Positions 1 to 9,223 of a stretch of 39,021 nt of DNA are shown here, one piece after another. The notes below the pieces were generated by a model. That model did not search any database, was not told the DNA's origin, and worked only from the letters and a program-made list of their open reading frames with translations. A program made the translations under genes and the position numbers. How positions within the stretch are numbered: the stretch's first letter is position 1; the number at the start of each line of letters is the position of its first letter. Origin of the DNA: Zelonia costaricensis (lineage: Eukaryota; Euglenozoa; Kinetoplastea; Trypanosomatida; Trypanosomatidae). The stretch covers positions 1 to 39,021 of the forward strand of contig JASAOO010003307.1 of the NCBI GenBank assembly GCA_030849075.1, read 5' to 3'.

Positions 1-91
1 CCTCCTCCAGCTGCACGTCGTCGGGGTTGTGAGTGGTGGGTCGGACCGCCAACACCTCTGGTCCGCCGTGAGCCGTGGCGATGACCTCCAT
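1..91 (-). CDS. Quinone oxidoreductase-like protein, N-terminal fragment cut by window edge
   Basis: The ATG lies at 91-89, and 30 codons can be read before the sequence runs off the left edge. The peptide begins MEVIATAHGGPEVLAV. The GGPEVL motif a few residues from the N-terminus is typical of the NADPH:quinone oxidoreductase / zeta-crystallin branch of the medium-chain dehydrogenase/reductase family, where it opens the GroES-like domain. Members reduce quinones or enals with NADPH. The catalytic and Rossmann parts are outside the window, so the enzyme class is inferred from this short motif only. A (GT)n tract and a polypyrimidine-AG acceptor candidate at 174-204 lie just upstream, which supports this ATG as the real start. 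It is the last gene of the minus-strand series in this window. Confidence 0.62.
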   Translation of the reverse strand, partial: MEVIATAHGGPEVLAVRPTTHNPDDVQLEE

Positions 92-92
92 C

Positions 93-117
93 GTGTGTGT
101 GTGTGTGTGTGTGTGTG
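93..117. repeat. (GT)n microsatellite
   Basis: A perfect GT dinucleotide run of about 12 units lies directly upstream of the quinone oxidoreductase ATG. On the transcript it is a CA repeat immediately before the start codon. Confidence 0.9.
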
Positions 118-173
118 AGGTGAGTGGGGTGGGGCAGGTTGAAGAAAGGAGATCGAGTAGAGGCTAATGTGAA

Positions 174-204
174 CTGTGAAAGGCAGGAGGTGTGGAGGTG
201 GTGA
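174..204 (-). promoter_or_regulatory. Candidate trans-splice acceptor for the quinone oxidoreductase gene
   Basis: On the minus strand a pyrimidine-rich run of about 29 nt ends in CACAG, with the AG at 175-174. Using it would give a 5' UTR of about 82 nt, including the CA repeat, before the ATG at 91. A second AG lies about 10 nt downstream and is an alternative. Spliced-leader addition at the first AG after a polypyrimidine tract is the general trypanosomatid rule; the assignment here is inferred. Confidence 0.4.
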
Positions 205-1366
205 GCGAACACTGCGGACACGAACAGGTGCGTTGTGTGTGCGTGTGGGTGGCGTAGCGAAGAACACACACAGACACAGAGTGAAGGTGATGGGAGGGTG
301 GCGAGAGACGGGGAGGAAGCGAAGAAGCGGAACGGGTAGGAGGTGTAGAGAGGAGCACCAAGATGGGTCACTGAGTCATATACACCACGCCTACACGCAC
401 ATGCACATGTATACGCGGGGATAGTGAGGGGTCGCTTGCGGCTGCACACGGGGGGGGGGTTGGCCAACGGTTTCGGACGCGCTGCTCTCGCGTGTTGTGT
501 GATGCTCACCACCCCCTCACCCGTGCAGAGCCCTGAGCTCGTTATTTCCCTATTTTAGACGGAGCACAGGCGAGAGTTACGAAGAAGCGCGGCGAAACAC
601 CCGGGCGTCTGCTCGCGTCTGTGTGCACGTGTGTTTTGCGTGTGTGTGTGTCTCTACACGACGGTGCGTAGTCATCACGAAGCAGGAGGTATGGAAGCGA
701 GGGGGAGAGTCGCACGGAAGTCAGCAAGGCGAAGAGAGCGACGAAGGGCAGTCAGCATGAGGGTAAAGAGAAGACGGAAAGCACTGAAAGATAAGACAAC
801 GGGAGCCACGCGGACGGACCTCCGCACCCCTTCCCCCCCCCGCGCGCGCAGAACCCCGTCGGGCGTATGCGTGCGTGTGTGTATGTGCGTGTGTGTGTAC
901 GCTCAGTGCGTTTTGCGCTGGGCCCTTGTGGGAAGGAAGAGAAGTGAGAAGAGGGGGAGGGGGAAGGAGGGAGGGGTGGTGGTGGTGGTGGTGGTGGCGC
1001 CTAGACCCTCGATGCGAGATGGAGGCGTTAGGCGAGGGCGAGATATAGAGAGAGTAGAGGTGAATCATGCGGAGACCCCTGCTTTGAGCGGACTGTCTGC
1101 AGCGAGGCGCGGAGGCGGAAGTTTGGGGGGGGGGGCTAAGGCAGGCAGGGGAGGGTAAAGTGAGCGGAAGCAAGAGGGGGGGAGGGGGGGGGGGAGTTGC
1201 ACAAGCATCAACAGGCACTGGGAGATGAAAGCAAAGAGCACAGGAAGAGCGGATGCGCCAGAGCAGGAGTGTGGGCCCTGAGCGTAACGATGGACAGAAG
1301 TGGGTGGGGTGGGGTGGGGGAAGCTGAAGCATGAGATGACGCACGAATTCTCCTGCTGCGTCCACA

Positions 1367-1370
<4 letters not shown>

Positions 1371-1415
<45 letters not shown>
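1371..1415. repeat. (CA)n microsatellite
   Basis: A perfect run of about 22 CA units lies some 30 bp beyond the stop codon of the acidic membrane protein gene. It therefore falls in the proximal 3' UTR of that transcript, where it reads as GU repeats. Confidence 0.92.
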
Positions 1416-1416
<1 letters not shown>

Positions 1417-1447
1417 AACACACGTACATACCGACACAGGGTACCTC

Positions 1448-3997
1448 CTACACCGCCACGATGGCGTCTGCGGCGCGTCGCGGGTTGGCCGAGGCGGCTG
1501 CGTCCAGCGCGGCCCGCCAGTTGCTTCCACACTCCTGCATGCCTGCGGTGGCGGCTGTGGTCGCGCGGCACCTGCCACGTTCCTCGCCGTCATCATTCAT
1601 GTCGTCGTGCCACGACACCGGCGTTTTCAGCAGCCACGCCTCCGTCCACTCCTCCGCGACGCTTGTGCACGGCATCGCGGCGTGCACGACAAGCCAGAGA
1701 CACGCATAGCGCACCAGCAGCTCCACCATCTCCAGCTGCGGTGCGATGCGGCGCAGTCGGGCGTACACCTCGCGGCACACGTCCCACTCCTCTCTCAGCG
1801 CGTCGAATGCGTGCGCCGCCGCGCGGGACGGTGCGGGCACGCCTTCATGCTTCCCTCGTGTGTTCCCTGCTGTGTCGGCACGGCGACCGAGGCGCCGCTG
1901 CACAAGGCGGAAGAGAAGCCCGTTCGGCACGAGCAACCACAGGAGCACGCTGCAGAGCGCTGGCACCGTGTGCACCGCGGCGGCGGATGCGTCGCGGCTG
2001 TTCCCAGGCGGAGTGGAGGTCGCCGTCGAGGACGTCGAGATGGAGATGTTCGAGGTGTCGCCGTGGCTGCGACCGTTGCCGGCCACCCCAACGCACCGCA
2101 TCGACGTGCCCCCCCGCCTGCCGGCGCCAGACGCGGCACCCGTGCCAAAGCACGGCTGTTCCCGCACGCTCGTTATGGCGGCTGCAGCCGCGGCAGGGCC
2201 GTGCGCGGTGTAGCCCCAGTCCACGCGGCGCCGAATCCAGCTGAGGGCCATGACGTCGATGCAGATCAGGTTGACCGGCACGAGGAGTGTGATGAGCAGA
2301 GAGAGCCACTGCACGGTCGTCATGGCAGGCAGCGCGGCGGCGAGGCGGCGGAGCTGCGCGGCGGCGGCACTGCGGCTCGTCGCGGACGTGGGCGAGGCCA
2401 GCGGCAGCGGTGTAGGCGCAGTGCCACACGCCGACGCACTCGCCGTAGCCGCCGCCGCCACGGTGGGAGCGGCCGCACCGGCGTGGACGGGGTTGGAGGA
2501 AGGCGACGCCGAGCGCGAGGGGCTCCCCTCCGCCGCTGCCGCTGCACCCTCCTGCATACGACGCAAGTGGAGCGGGGCCTGTGGAGTACCACCACCATCA
2601 CCACCCACAGTCGCAGCAGCAGCGGCGTGGCGCCCACGTGCCAAGTAGAAGAGACTCGCGGCAGCCCCGGCCGAGGCGTCGCGGCGCCCGGTCCCCACCG
2701 CCGCCGCCAGCGCCGCAGAGTCGCTCATGTCGTCTGCATCTTCCTCGTCGTCTTGCGAGTCCTCCTCGAGAAGACCGATGTTGTAGAACCCGTCCGCATC
2801 CCGTGCGGCAGGGCGGGGGCGGCTGCGGTGAAGTGCCAAGGCCGTGGCGGACGCCTCAGCGGCGGAGACCGACAATGGATCGGCGCGCCGTGCCGTCGCC
2901 ACCACCACCGCCGGTCGCGTGCTGCTCGCCGCGCGCTGCACGTCGACGGCGGCCATGTCACCCTCCCCGCCGTCACGGCCGAGGTCCCCGCCCTCGTCCT
3001 CGTCCTGCTCGGAGTCGACGCCGTCGTTGGTACGCCGTGTCGTGTTCGTCGCGGTGAGGGTGGCGGCGCTGGCGACCGGCGTGATGGTGCCCGAGTCGGG
3101 CGGACACGTCACGAGGTGCCGCTGGTCGGCACCCCTGCGAAGTGGCGACACCGAGGCCGCCGCGGAGGAGCCGCTGCCGCTGACCGTGCGTGTGGGTGGA
3201 AGGTGCGTCGCGACAGGGCTGCCCGCGTCGCCGACGAGGTCGGTGACGGCGCGGCCGGGGGTTGGCACGGTGAGCGTGGTCCGGTCGAATTCTTCGCGCG
3301 CCCCAGCGGAGCGGCCCTCCGCCGCGTGCCGGCTGCGGCATGACGGAGATCCGGTCGTGAACAGGCGGACGTTCCCACGCGGGGCCAGCGCCGCCGCCGC
3401 CGCTGCGCCAGCACCGCGGAAGTCGTCGTCCTCGTCGTCGTCGGTGTCGTCCAGACGGTGTGCCGGCACCTCCTTGCCTCGCCCCGCTGGCAGGCCCGGC
3501 TGCAGCTGCTGCTGCTGGTGCGGCGGCGGGGGATGCGCGGCGGCGGAGAGCCCAGCAGGACGCCGCGAGGACCGCGGTGGCGCTGGCACACCCGTCACAC
3601 CGAAGTTGCGGTAGCCGTAGGCTGCCGCCTCGGGCTCGTCGACACCGCCGTCTTCGTCGTCGTCGTCCGAGTCGGACGCCGCCGCGGCTGAGGCGTGCGT
3701 GCCCGTCATGTAGCGCAGCCCTCCGCCGGCGCTACCAGCAGCACCACTCACCGCTGCGGCCCCGCTTCGGTTTGCCTGAGCGACGTGGCGCGCGCGCAGG
3801 GTGCTGGAGCTGCGAATGGCAAGCTGGCGGAGCAGCCGCATGTCCTGCTCGGCCACAAGGTCGTCCATCATGTCTGGATCGCTGCTACTCGCATCCCCCC
3901 CCTGCGCCGCTGCGCGGTTGTCCTCGTCATCGTTGCGGTTCCACGGGTCGTGGCTCCGCTCCGAGGCACAGGAGAGAGACTCGAAGTCGCTGGACAT
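1448..3997 (-). CDS. Hypothetical acidic low-complexity protein with C-terminal membrane segments
   Basis: The gene encodes 849 residues from ATG 3997-3995 to TAG 1450-1448. I do not recognise a family. Roughly residues 1-555 are low-complexity and probably disordered: Ala/Ser/Gly-rich with several acidic clusters (an SDSDDDDEDGG run, DDTDDDEDDD, EDSQDDEEDADD) and Gln/Pro/His stretches. Three hydrophobic segments follow: about 560-583 (from MTTVQWLSLL), about 679-697 (LCSVLLWLLVPNGLLF) and about 758-775 (VRYACLWLVVHAA). This suggests an integral membrane protein with a long exposed N-terminal tail. There is no signal peptide at the start. The frame stays open upstream to 4264, but that part is Thr-His repeat sequence, and the acceptor candidate at 4029-4030 supports the ATG at 3997. 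Function is unknown; only the coding call and the membrane prediction are supported. Confidence 0.82.
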   Translation of the reverse strand: MSSDFESLSCASERSHDPWNRNDDEDNRAAAQGGDASSSDPDMMDDLVAEQDMRLLRQLAIRSSSTLRARHVAQANRSGAAAVSGAAGSAGGGLRYMTGTHASAAAASDSDDDDEDGGVDEPEAAAYGYRNFGVTGVPAPPRSSRRPAGLSAAAHPPPPHQQQQLQPGLPAGRGKEVPAHRLDDTDDDEDDDFRGAGAAAAAALAPRGNVRLFTTGSPSCRSRHAAEGRSAGAREEFDRTTLTVPTPGRAVTDLVGDAGSPVATHLPPTRTVSGSGSSAAASVSPLRRGADQRHLVTCPPDSGTITPVASAATLTATNTTRRTNDGVDSEQDEDEGGDLGRDGGEGDMAAVDVQRAASSTRPAVVVATARRADPLSVSAAEASATALALHRSRPRPAARDADGFYNIGLLEEDSQDDEEDADDMSDSAALAAAVGTGRRDASAGAAASLFYLARGRHAAAAATVGGDGGGTPQAPLHLRRMQEGAAAAAEGSPSRSASPSSNPVHAGAAAPTVAAAATASASACGTAPTPLPLASPTSATSRSAAAAQLRRLAAALPAMTTVQWLSLLITLLVPVNLICIDVMALSWIRRRVDWGYTAHGPAAAAAAITSVREQPCFGTGAASGAGRRGGTSMRCVGVAGNGRSHGDTSNISISTSSTATSTPPGNSRDASAAAVHTVPALCSVLLWLLVPNGLLFRLVQRRLGRRADTAGNTRGKHEGVPAPSRAAAHAFDALREEWDVCREVYARLRRIAPQLEMVELLVRYACLWLVVHAAMPCTSVAEEWTEAWLLKTPVSWHDDMNDDGEERGRCRATTAATAGMQECGSNWRAALDAAASANPRRAADAIVAV

Positions 3998-4028
3998 GGT
4001 GCGCGTGTGGGGCCGGACGTGCGTGAGT

Positions 4029-4072
4029 CTGTGGTTGTGGAGAAGGAAGAGAAGAGTGAGAGAATTTAGGTG
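4029..4072 (-). promoter_or_regulatory. Polypyrimidine tract and trans-splice acceptor for the 1448-3997 gene
   Basis: The minus strand shows a CT-rich tract (TCTCTCACTCTTCTCTTCC and onward) ending in CCACAG, with the AG at 4030-4029. No other AG intervenes within the tract. The predicted 5' UTR is about 31 nt before the ATG at 3997, and it leaves out the Thr-His-rich upstream reading frame. This is one of the clearest acceptor candidates in the window. Confidence 0.55.
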
Positions 4073-4903
4073 AGAGGGCGGAGCAGCGTGGAGCAGCACA
4101 GCACGATGCTGAGGTTGGCGCTGAACGGGTGCGTGTGTGTGCGTGTGTGTGTGGGTGTGGGTGTGAGACAGAAAGAAAGAGCGTGGTGGCGTGCAGATGT
4201 GTGGAGCACTGCACAGAAGTGTGTGTATGTGTGTGTGTGTGTTGGTGAGAGGACAGATATCCAATACGCGCGAGAGTGAGGAGAGGGGCGGGGGTCGAGT
4301 GAAGCGCAGCGATAGTTACGTATGCGAGCATGCAAGAGTGACGGGGCAGGAGAGTGGCCGGCCATGGCAACTGAAGCCTATCTCCCTCCCCCTACTGCGC
4401 CCCTTAACGAGAAGTGGACGACATGCGCACAACCGCAAATACGATGGCGCGGTGGTAGGCGTGTCTGCCTCGGCGTCTGGGTGACTGTCGGAGGTGCCGT
4501 CCGCCCACTCATAAAAGGGGCCACCAATTCACTTTCGCGGTCTGACGGACTGTGTAAACGAAGGGACGTGCGCAGGCGTGTGTTTGTGTGTGTGTGTGTG
4601 TACGCTGAGGAGGGCGCAGAAGGTGGGTGTGTGGTTCTTCCCATCGGCAAGACATGAGGAGTTGGAACAGAGGTGTTGTACTTTCTGCCTGCTAGCGCAT
4701 CTGATGCCCGCTGCACGGCATTGACGCTCGATCCTGTGGCTGAAGGGGAAGGGAGGGGAAGGAGAAGGCAGCCAAGGCAAGACGCGGGCCTGACGTGGAC
4801 GGGGGTACCACAAGAGAAAAACAAACAAAGGGAGAGTCAGCGGTGGTGTGCAGCACGCACGGCACACCCGCATGGCCGTCGTCCCTCTCACGCTATCTCA
4901 TAG

Positions 4904-4923
4904 ACACACACACACACACACAC
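4904..4923. repeat. (CA)n microsatellite
   Basis: A run of about 10 CA units lies roughly 50 bp past the stop codon of the 4970-9223 gene, in its 3' UTR. Confidence 0.85.
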
Positions 4924-4969
4924 CTACACACACATTCACCCCATCGTTCTCTTCCGCCGCCTGGTCCGT

Positions 4970-7900
4970 CTAGCAGTAGAAGGGGGACGCCGTGCGGAGG
5001 TAGGACAGGATGAAGCCGAGGAGGTACACGGTCTGGACCTCCTGCCACGCCACGATCATGTAGTAGTCCTCCGGCTCGTAGAGACAGAAGCAGAGACAGA
5101 CACACAGAATCGACCACACGAGCAGCATGGCGAAGGGCTTCCACATGCCGTGGTAGCGGAGGTACACCTCCATGGCCGAGAGCGTGACGTCCGGGTAGTG
5201 GAGCCGCGGCGGCGGGGAGAGGGTGGTGAGCGGGGCCCGGTACATCGCACCGCCGGGTGCACCGGCAGACGTCAGCGCAGGGTTCGATGGCAGCAGGAGA
5301 CCGCTCCTGCCCAGCTGGAGCACGGTGCGGGAGTTCAGCGACGAGTTGCGCGAAGACGACGACGATGTCAGCGATGAACTTGATGACGACGAGGAGAGGG
5401 AGGAGTAGGCCGACGCGCTGCGGCTGCGGTGTTGATGCTGCCGCCGACTTGCATCCCTGCTGCCGCCCCGCGCGGTCTCCCCACGCCGCGACGCGCCGTG
5501 GCCCTCCGTGGCAGCCGCCGCAGTTCCTTCGCGCTGCGCGCGCCGCTGTTGCCGCAGGCGCAAGCGGCGCTGCCGCTGCACCGCCGCCGCGTCAGCTGGT
5601 ACGACGGTGCGGGAAAGGTACGACACAAGCAACATCATGCGCAGCACGTTGTGCAGGCGGCACAGCATCTCGAGGGAGATGCGCGTGTAGGTGAAGCTGC
5701 TGCACCGCGGCCGGTTAGCAGCCTGAGCGTTGACATTCTTCGTGAGGGCCATGTTGACGCCGCCGCTGTCGCACGTGACGCACAGAATGTACACCACAAA
5801 CATCACCGGCGTGGCGATGCAGACAAGGACGATGTGGTTTGTTGGGAGCGGCGACGTGTAGGCGAGGCCGTACCCCATGCTAATCAGCATCTCCGTCGGG
5901 ATCAGCAGCGTCGAGGCCGCGACCTCAACGATGAAGCCGACCAACGGCAGGCTGTACCCAATGGATGTCACGTCCAGCTGCATGCCAGCCAGGAGCGAGT
6001 ACTGCGCCGCGTGCAGAATACACAGCAGGCACTTGAGTGCGATCAAGAAGAGCACGATCCACTGCACTGGGGCGTACATGATGAGAATGTGACTCTCTTT
6101 CCACCACAGGCTGAGCGGGTCGAGCACACGACGCGTGAGGGTCCCGCGAAGCCGGCGCGCGGCACGCCGCCAGCTCGCCGCGCTGAAGCACGCGCTCGTC
6201 GCACCCTGCGCACGAGCCGCCTGCGCAGACGCCGCGGCGACGTAGCGGTGCGAACCGCGGCTGTGGCGGTTGCGGCCGCGTCGGCTCGTGCGCCGCCTGC
6301 GAGACGCATCCACACTGGAGCTGCGCGATGCACGGTCCAGTGAGTTGTCGTCGCTGTCGTCATCGTCGCCATCCAGATCGGCAGCGTAGCGGGCTGCCGC
6401 AGCCTCGCGATCACGCCGCGTCGACGCGCTTCCACGCCCCCTCGACCGCTGTGGACATTGACGTGCGCCGCGGTGCTGGTTCTGCTGCTCCTGCCGCCGC
6501 CATCGGCGGGCGGCCCCCGTTCCCCCGTCGACGTCGTCGTCCTCCTCGCTGCTCGAGCGCGAATAGCGGCTGTCGCTGGAGCGGGAGGAGGAGGCGGAAT
6601 CGCTCGAGGACGATGTCGATGTGATCGTGAAAGACGACGACGCAGAGCTGAGGTGAGATCGTGCCCGCCCACCGGCAGCCGCTGCCGCAGTGGTGACTGA
6701 AGACCCGGCCGCCATCGTCGCGCGCCCGCTCCTGGTGTTGGCCTCCCCGTCCAACGAGCTGTTGCTGCTCCTGCTGCTGCTGCATGTCGACGCACTGGAG
6801 TGAACCGTGTAGAGGGATGAAGTGTCCGGCTCGGAGTCGGCCGCACCCGCCTGCGCCCCGCGGTTGTTGTCGAGTGGGCGGCTGACCTCGATTCGCGCCG
6901 CTGCGCTGCGCTGCGACGATGCGCTAAGCTCGGCCGACGCCGCACTCGCACCGGACGCGGCTACGGCAGAGGGCCCATGCCCTGACTTGCGTTTGCCGCT
7001 TTTCCTGCTGGCTCCCTTCGCGCTGCCCGTTGTCTTCCCGTTCGACTCCCGTGGCGGCCGGCTCGAGCTCCGCTTGTCGGCGTCGCGACGACCATCGCCA
7101 TCCACGGAGGACTCCCTGGTACGTCGCTCCGCAGGGCCCTCTCGACCGGCAGAGCCGTCTGGCACCTGCTGTGACTGCAGTGGCTGTGCGGACGGTGTGA
7201 GGCTGCGATGCCGCCGCTTGCTGCAGGGCACGATGAGCATCAGGAAGATGACCAGCAGCAGCGCGTAGCACACAAGAAAGAGAAAGTACATGATGGAGGT
7301 GTCGTAGTGCTGACCGCTGCCGGCGTAGCTGCCCGGGTTGACGAGGCTGACGGTGATCGAGAAGGACATGGGCATGCCGGAGCACTGCACTACCACCGCG
7401 ACGACGCGCTCGGGTGGGTACGAGTGGTTCACACTCGCGCTCGACTGCAGCCACTCATCCGCGCTGCCGAGCGTCCACGATGCGGCGTCGGCGAGGAGGT
7501 TGTTGATTGGGATGGTGTACAGCGCCGGTGCCGCGCACACACGCAGCGGGTCGGCCGCGAGATTCAACGGATCCGCCTCGCCGCTACGGACCGTGGAGCT
7601 GTCGAACTTCGCTGTGTACGACCTCGAGGTTGCGGTGTCGTGCGCGGCCGTGGCGGCGCCACTGCTCCCACCGCCGCCGCGCGCACTGCCGGTACTGCTG
7701 TCGCCGTCGACGACCGGTGCTGTCGTCCACGCGTAGGGGATAGGTGCATTCGTGAGTTCGTACCACACATCGAAGGTGAAGATCTTCACCACGAGGGTAC
7801 TGTCGAGCTGCATGTACGGCACCCCCAGCAGCGTCTCGTCGTTGACGGGCGGGAGGAGGCCGTTCGGGGAGGGCATGTGCGCCGCGCAGCTCGGGTAGCT

Positions 7901-9223
7901 CGGCGCCGCTGCCGCCGTGGCGGAAAGCTGTTCCAGTAGGCTCTGCGACGGCGCCGGACTCTGCGCGAAGAGGCGGCGCTGCTGCGGCGTCGCCGCCTGC
8001 TGATTGACGGAGTCGACCAGCCGGGACATGAGGGCCGGCGCGTTGTAGAGGCAGTGCAGTCGCGGTTGGTTCCAGAAGAAGTACGCGGTGGGCAGCGTCA
8101 GGTCGGGGTAGGGGAAGCTGGGCGTTGGGCCGTCACCACCGTCGCTTCTCCCGCTGCTGCGGCTGGCGGAGGAGGAGGGCACTGCGCTCTGTTCCGGCTC
8201 ACTATACGCGCTCGTGTGGAATGTGCCATCGCTCCCGGTCTGCGACATGTCGAGTGTGTAGTCTGCCGCGTAGCGATGGAGCAACGTGCTTGCGTACGAC
8301 GGCGCCACGTCGGTCCCGATGGTGACGGTGATGGTGCCGCCTGGGACGAGGTAGAAGAACTCGGAGGTGATTACATTCATGTAATAGTACGTGACGGCCC
8401 ATCGCGGCCCTTGAAGTGCCGCCCGTACCTCGTCTGAGAGGCCGTCGCTCGGTAAAACTCCGGACTCCGCGTCGGAGTTCGAACTCGCTGCTGCGGCGTC
8501 CGTTAGGGTTGCTCCTGCCTGTGAGAGGGGAGAGTCCAGAACTGGGATGGCTGCCGCGGCAGCCGTCGCGCCACCCACGTCGATCGCGGTGTCGATAGGC
8601 GCAGCCTTGTCACTGGCCATCGTCGCACCGCTCGCGGCCGTGACGCCAGCGAGCAGCGACCACAGCGGGTAGTACGAACACGCCGTGATGTTAATGCGCA
8701 TCACCGTCAGCGTGTTGACCGCCGGGGTCACGGAGTGCGCGGCTACCGCGGCGACCGGAGCGGCTGTCTTGGCCACTGGGGAAAGGGCTGAGTTGACGTT
8801 GACAGACTTGCCGCTCACGCAGACGCCGTCGGTGTAGTCCTCCAGCTGGTACACCATGCGGAGGTCGTACTGCGCCGCATGGGCGTACAGAAGGGGAGAG
8901 CGGGCGAAGTGTGCGTCGCGCAGGGCGTCGAGCAGCAGGACTGCAAAAACCATCAGCGCGATGCAGCGACACACACCACGGACATGGCGACGGGTGTGTG
9001 GTGCACAGAACGCCGTCGTGGCGCGTGGGGCGATGCCGCTCCCCCCTCGCAGGTCCCACAAATGGCGGTGTGCCGCACCCGGTGCCGCCTCGAGTCCCGG
9101 GGGTGAGTCCGGGGCGGGCGAGGGTGCGTCATGGAGGCGTGCGCGGCACACACTGCGAGCTGCGGTGGTGTGCTGTGACGCGGAGCGACTAAGCGGCTCC
9201 TCTGTCGAGCACATGAGGGGCAT
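4970..9223 (-). CDS. Seven-helix membrane protein, GOST/TMEM87-GPR107-like
   Basis: The gene encodes 1417 residues with an N-terminal hydrophobic segment (about 85-99, IALMVFAVLLL) that is probably a signal peptide or anchor. A luminal region of about 540 residues follows. Then come seven hydrophobic segments: about 642-666, 1045-1070, 1087-1108, 1129-1150, 1188-1208, 1360-1382 and 1391-1412. The order (luminal domain then 7TM), the LISMGYGLAYTSP motif between helices 3 and 4, and the C-terminal AWQEVQTVYLLGFILSYLR helix ending in a short tail match the GOST (lung 7TM) family, which in other eukaryotes acts in the Golgi and endosomal system. That assignment is by eye. Two large Ser/Arg-rich low-complexity insertions sit after helix 1 (about 667-1040) and after helix 5 (about 1210-1355). 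The family is usually about 550-650 residues long. The start is debatable: Met4 (9214-9212) and Met91 (8953-8951) are alternatives. Confidence is high for coding, moderate for family. Confidence 0.8.
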   Translation of the reverse strand: MPLMCSTEEPLSRSASQHTTAARSVCRARLHDAPSPAPDSPPGLEAAPGAAHRHLWDLRGGSGIAPRATTAFCAPHTRRHVRGVCRCIALMVFAVLLLDALRDAHFARSPLLYAHAAQYDLRMVYQLEDYTDGVCVSGKSVNVNSALSPVAKTAAPVAAVAAHSVTPAVNTLTVMRINITACSYYPLWSLLAGVTAASGATMASDKAAPIDTAIDVGGATAAAAAIPVLDSPLSQAGATLTDAAAASSNSDAESGVLPSDGLSDEVRAALQGPRWAVTYYYMNVITSEFFYLVPGGTITVTIGTDVAPSYASTLLHRYAADYTLDMSQTGSDGTFHTSAYSEPEQSAVPSSSASRSSGRSDGGDGPTPSFPYPDLTLPTAYFFWNQPRLHCLYNAPALMSRLVDSVNQQAATPQQRRLFAQSPAPSQSLLEQLSATAAAAPSYPSCAAHMPSPNGLLPPVNDETLLGVPYMQLDSTLVVKIFTFDVWYELTNAPIPYAWTTAPVVDGDSSTGSARGGGGSSGAATAAHDTATSRSYTAKFDSSTVRSGEADPLNLAADPLRVCAAPALYTIPINNLLADAASWTLGSADEWLQSSASVNHSYPPERVVAVVVQCSGMPMSFSITVSLVNPGSYAGSGQHYDTSIMYFLFLVCYALLLVIFLMLIVPCSKRRHRSLTPSAQPLQSQQVPDGSAGREGPAERRTRESSVDGDGRRDADKRSSSRPPRESNGKTTGSAKGASRKSGKRKSGHGPSAVAASGASAASAELSASSQRSAAARIEVSRPLDNNRGAQAGAADSEPDTSSLYTVHSSASTCSSSRSSNSSLDGEANTRSGRATMAAGSSVTTAAAAAGGRARSHLSSASSSFTITSTSSSSDSASSSRSSDSRYSRSSSEEDDDVDGGTGAARRWRRQEQQNQHRGARQCPQRSRGRGSASTRRDREAAAARYAADLDGDDDDSDDNSLDRASRSSSVDASRRRRTSRRGRNRHSRGSHRYVAAASAQAARAQGATSACFSAASWRRAARRLRGTLTRRVLDPLSLWWKESHILIMYAPVQWIVLFLIALKCLLCILHAAQYSLLAGMQLDVTSIGYSLPLVGFIVEVAASTLLIPTEMLISMGYGLAYTSPLPTNHIVLVCIATPVMFVVYILCVTCDSGGVNMALTKNVNAQAANRPRCSSFTYTRISLEMLCRLHNVLRMMLLVSYLSRTVVPADAAAVQRQRRLRLRQQRRAQREGTAAAATEGHGASRRGETARGGSRDASRRQHQHRSRSASAYSSLSSSSSSSSLTSSSSSRNSSLNSRTVLQLGRSGLLLPSNPALTSAGAPGGAMYRAPLTTLSPPPRLHYPDVTLSAMEVYLRYHGMWKPFAMLLVWSILCVCLCFCLYEPEDYYMIVAWQEVQTVYLLGFILSYLRTASPFYC

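Larger units (their letters stand above)
92..1447. other. Intergenic spacer rich in microsatellites
   Basis: No credible gene is seen. The spacer holds (GT)n at 93-117, a GGT/GTG run near 975-997, poly-G runs around 1127-1136 and 1177-1195, and (CA)n at 1371-1415. The plus strand is mostly purine- and GT-rich, so minus-strand transcripts would be pyrimidine-rich, as expected for 3' and 5' UTR sequence between two minus-strand genes. Long ORFs here read only through simple repeats (Val-Cys or Thr-His strings). Confidence 0.7.
3998..4969. other. Intergenic spacer
   Basis: About 970 bp between two minus-strand genes. It contains the trans-splice signals of the 1448-3997 gene, GT/GTG repeats near 4128-4165 and 4219-4242, and a (CA)n run at 4904-4923 just beyond the stop codon of the seven-helix protein gene. 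The stretch from about 4380 to 4560 is less repetitive, but I see no gene or RNA motif in it. Confidence 0.6.

Noticed and set aside
721..1596. A 291-codon minus-strand ORF and overlapping ones downstream of the 1448-3997 gene
   Set aside because: It overlaps the stop end of the real gene, reads through (CA)n as Val-Cys repeats and through GGT repeats as poly-His, and has no domain.
1607..3343. A 578-codon plus-strand ORF
   Set aside because: It lies antisense to the acidic membrane protein gene; its Arg/Gly/Ala-rich composition is the expected shadow of a GC-rich coding strand.
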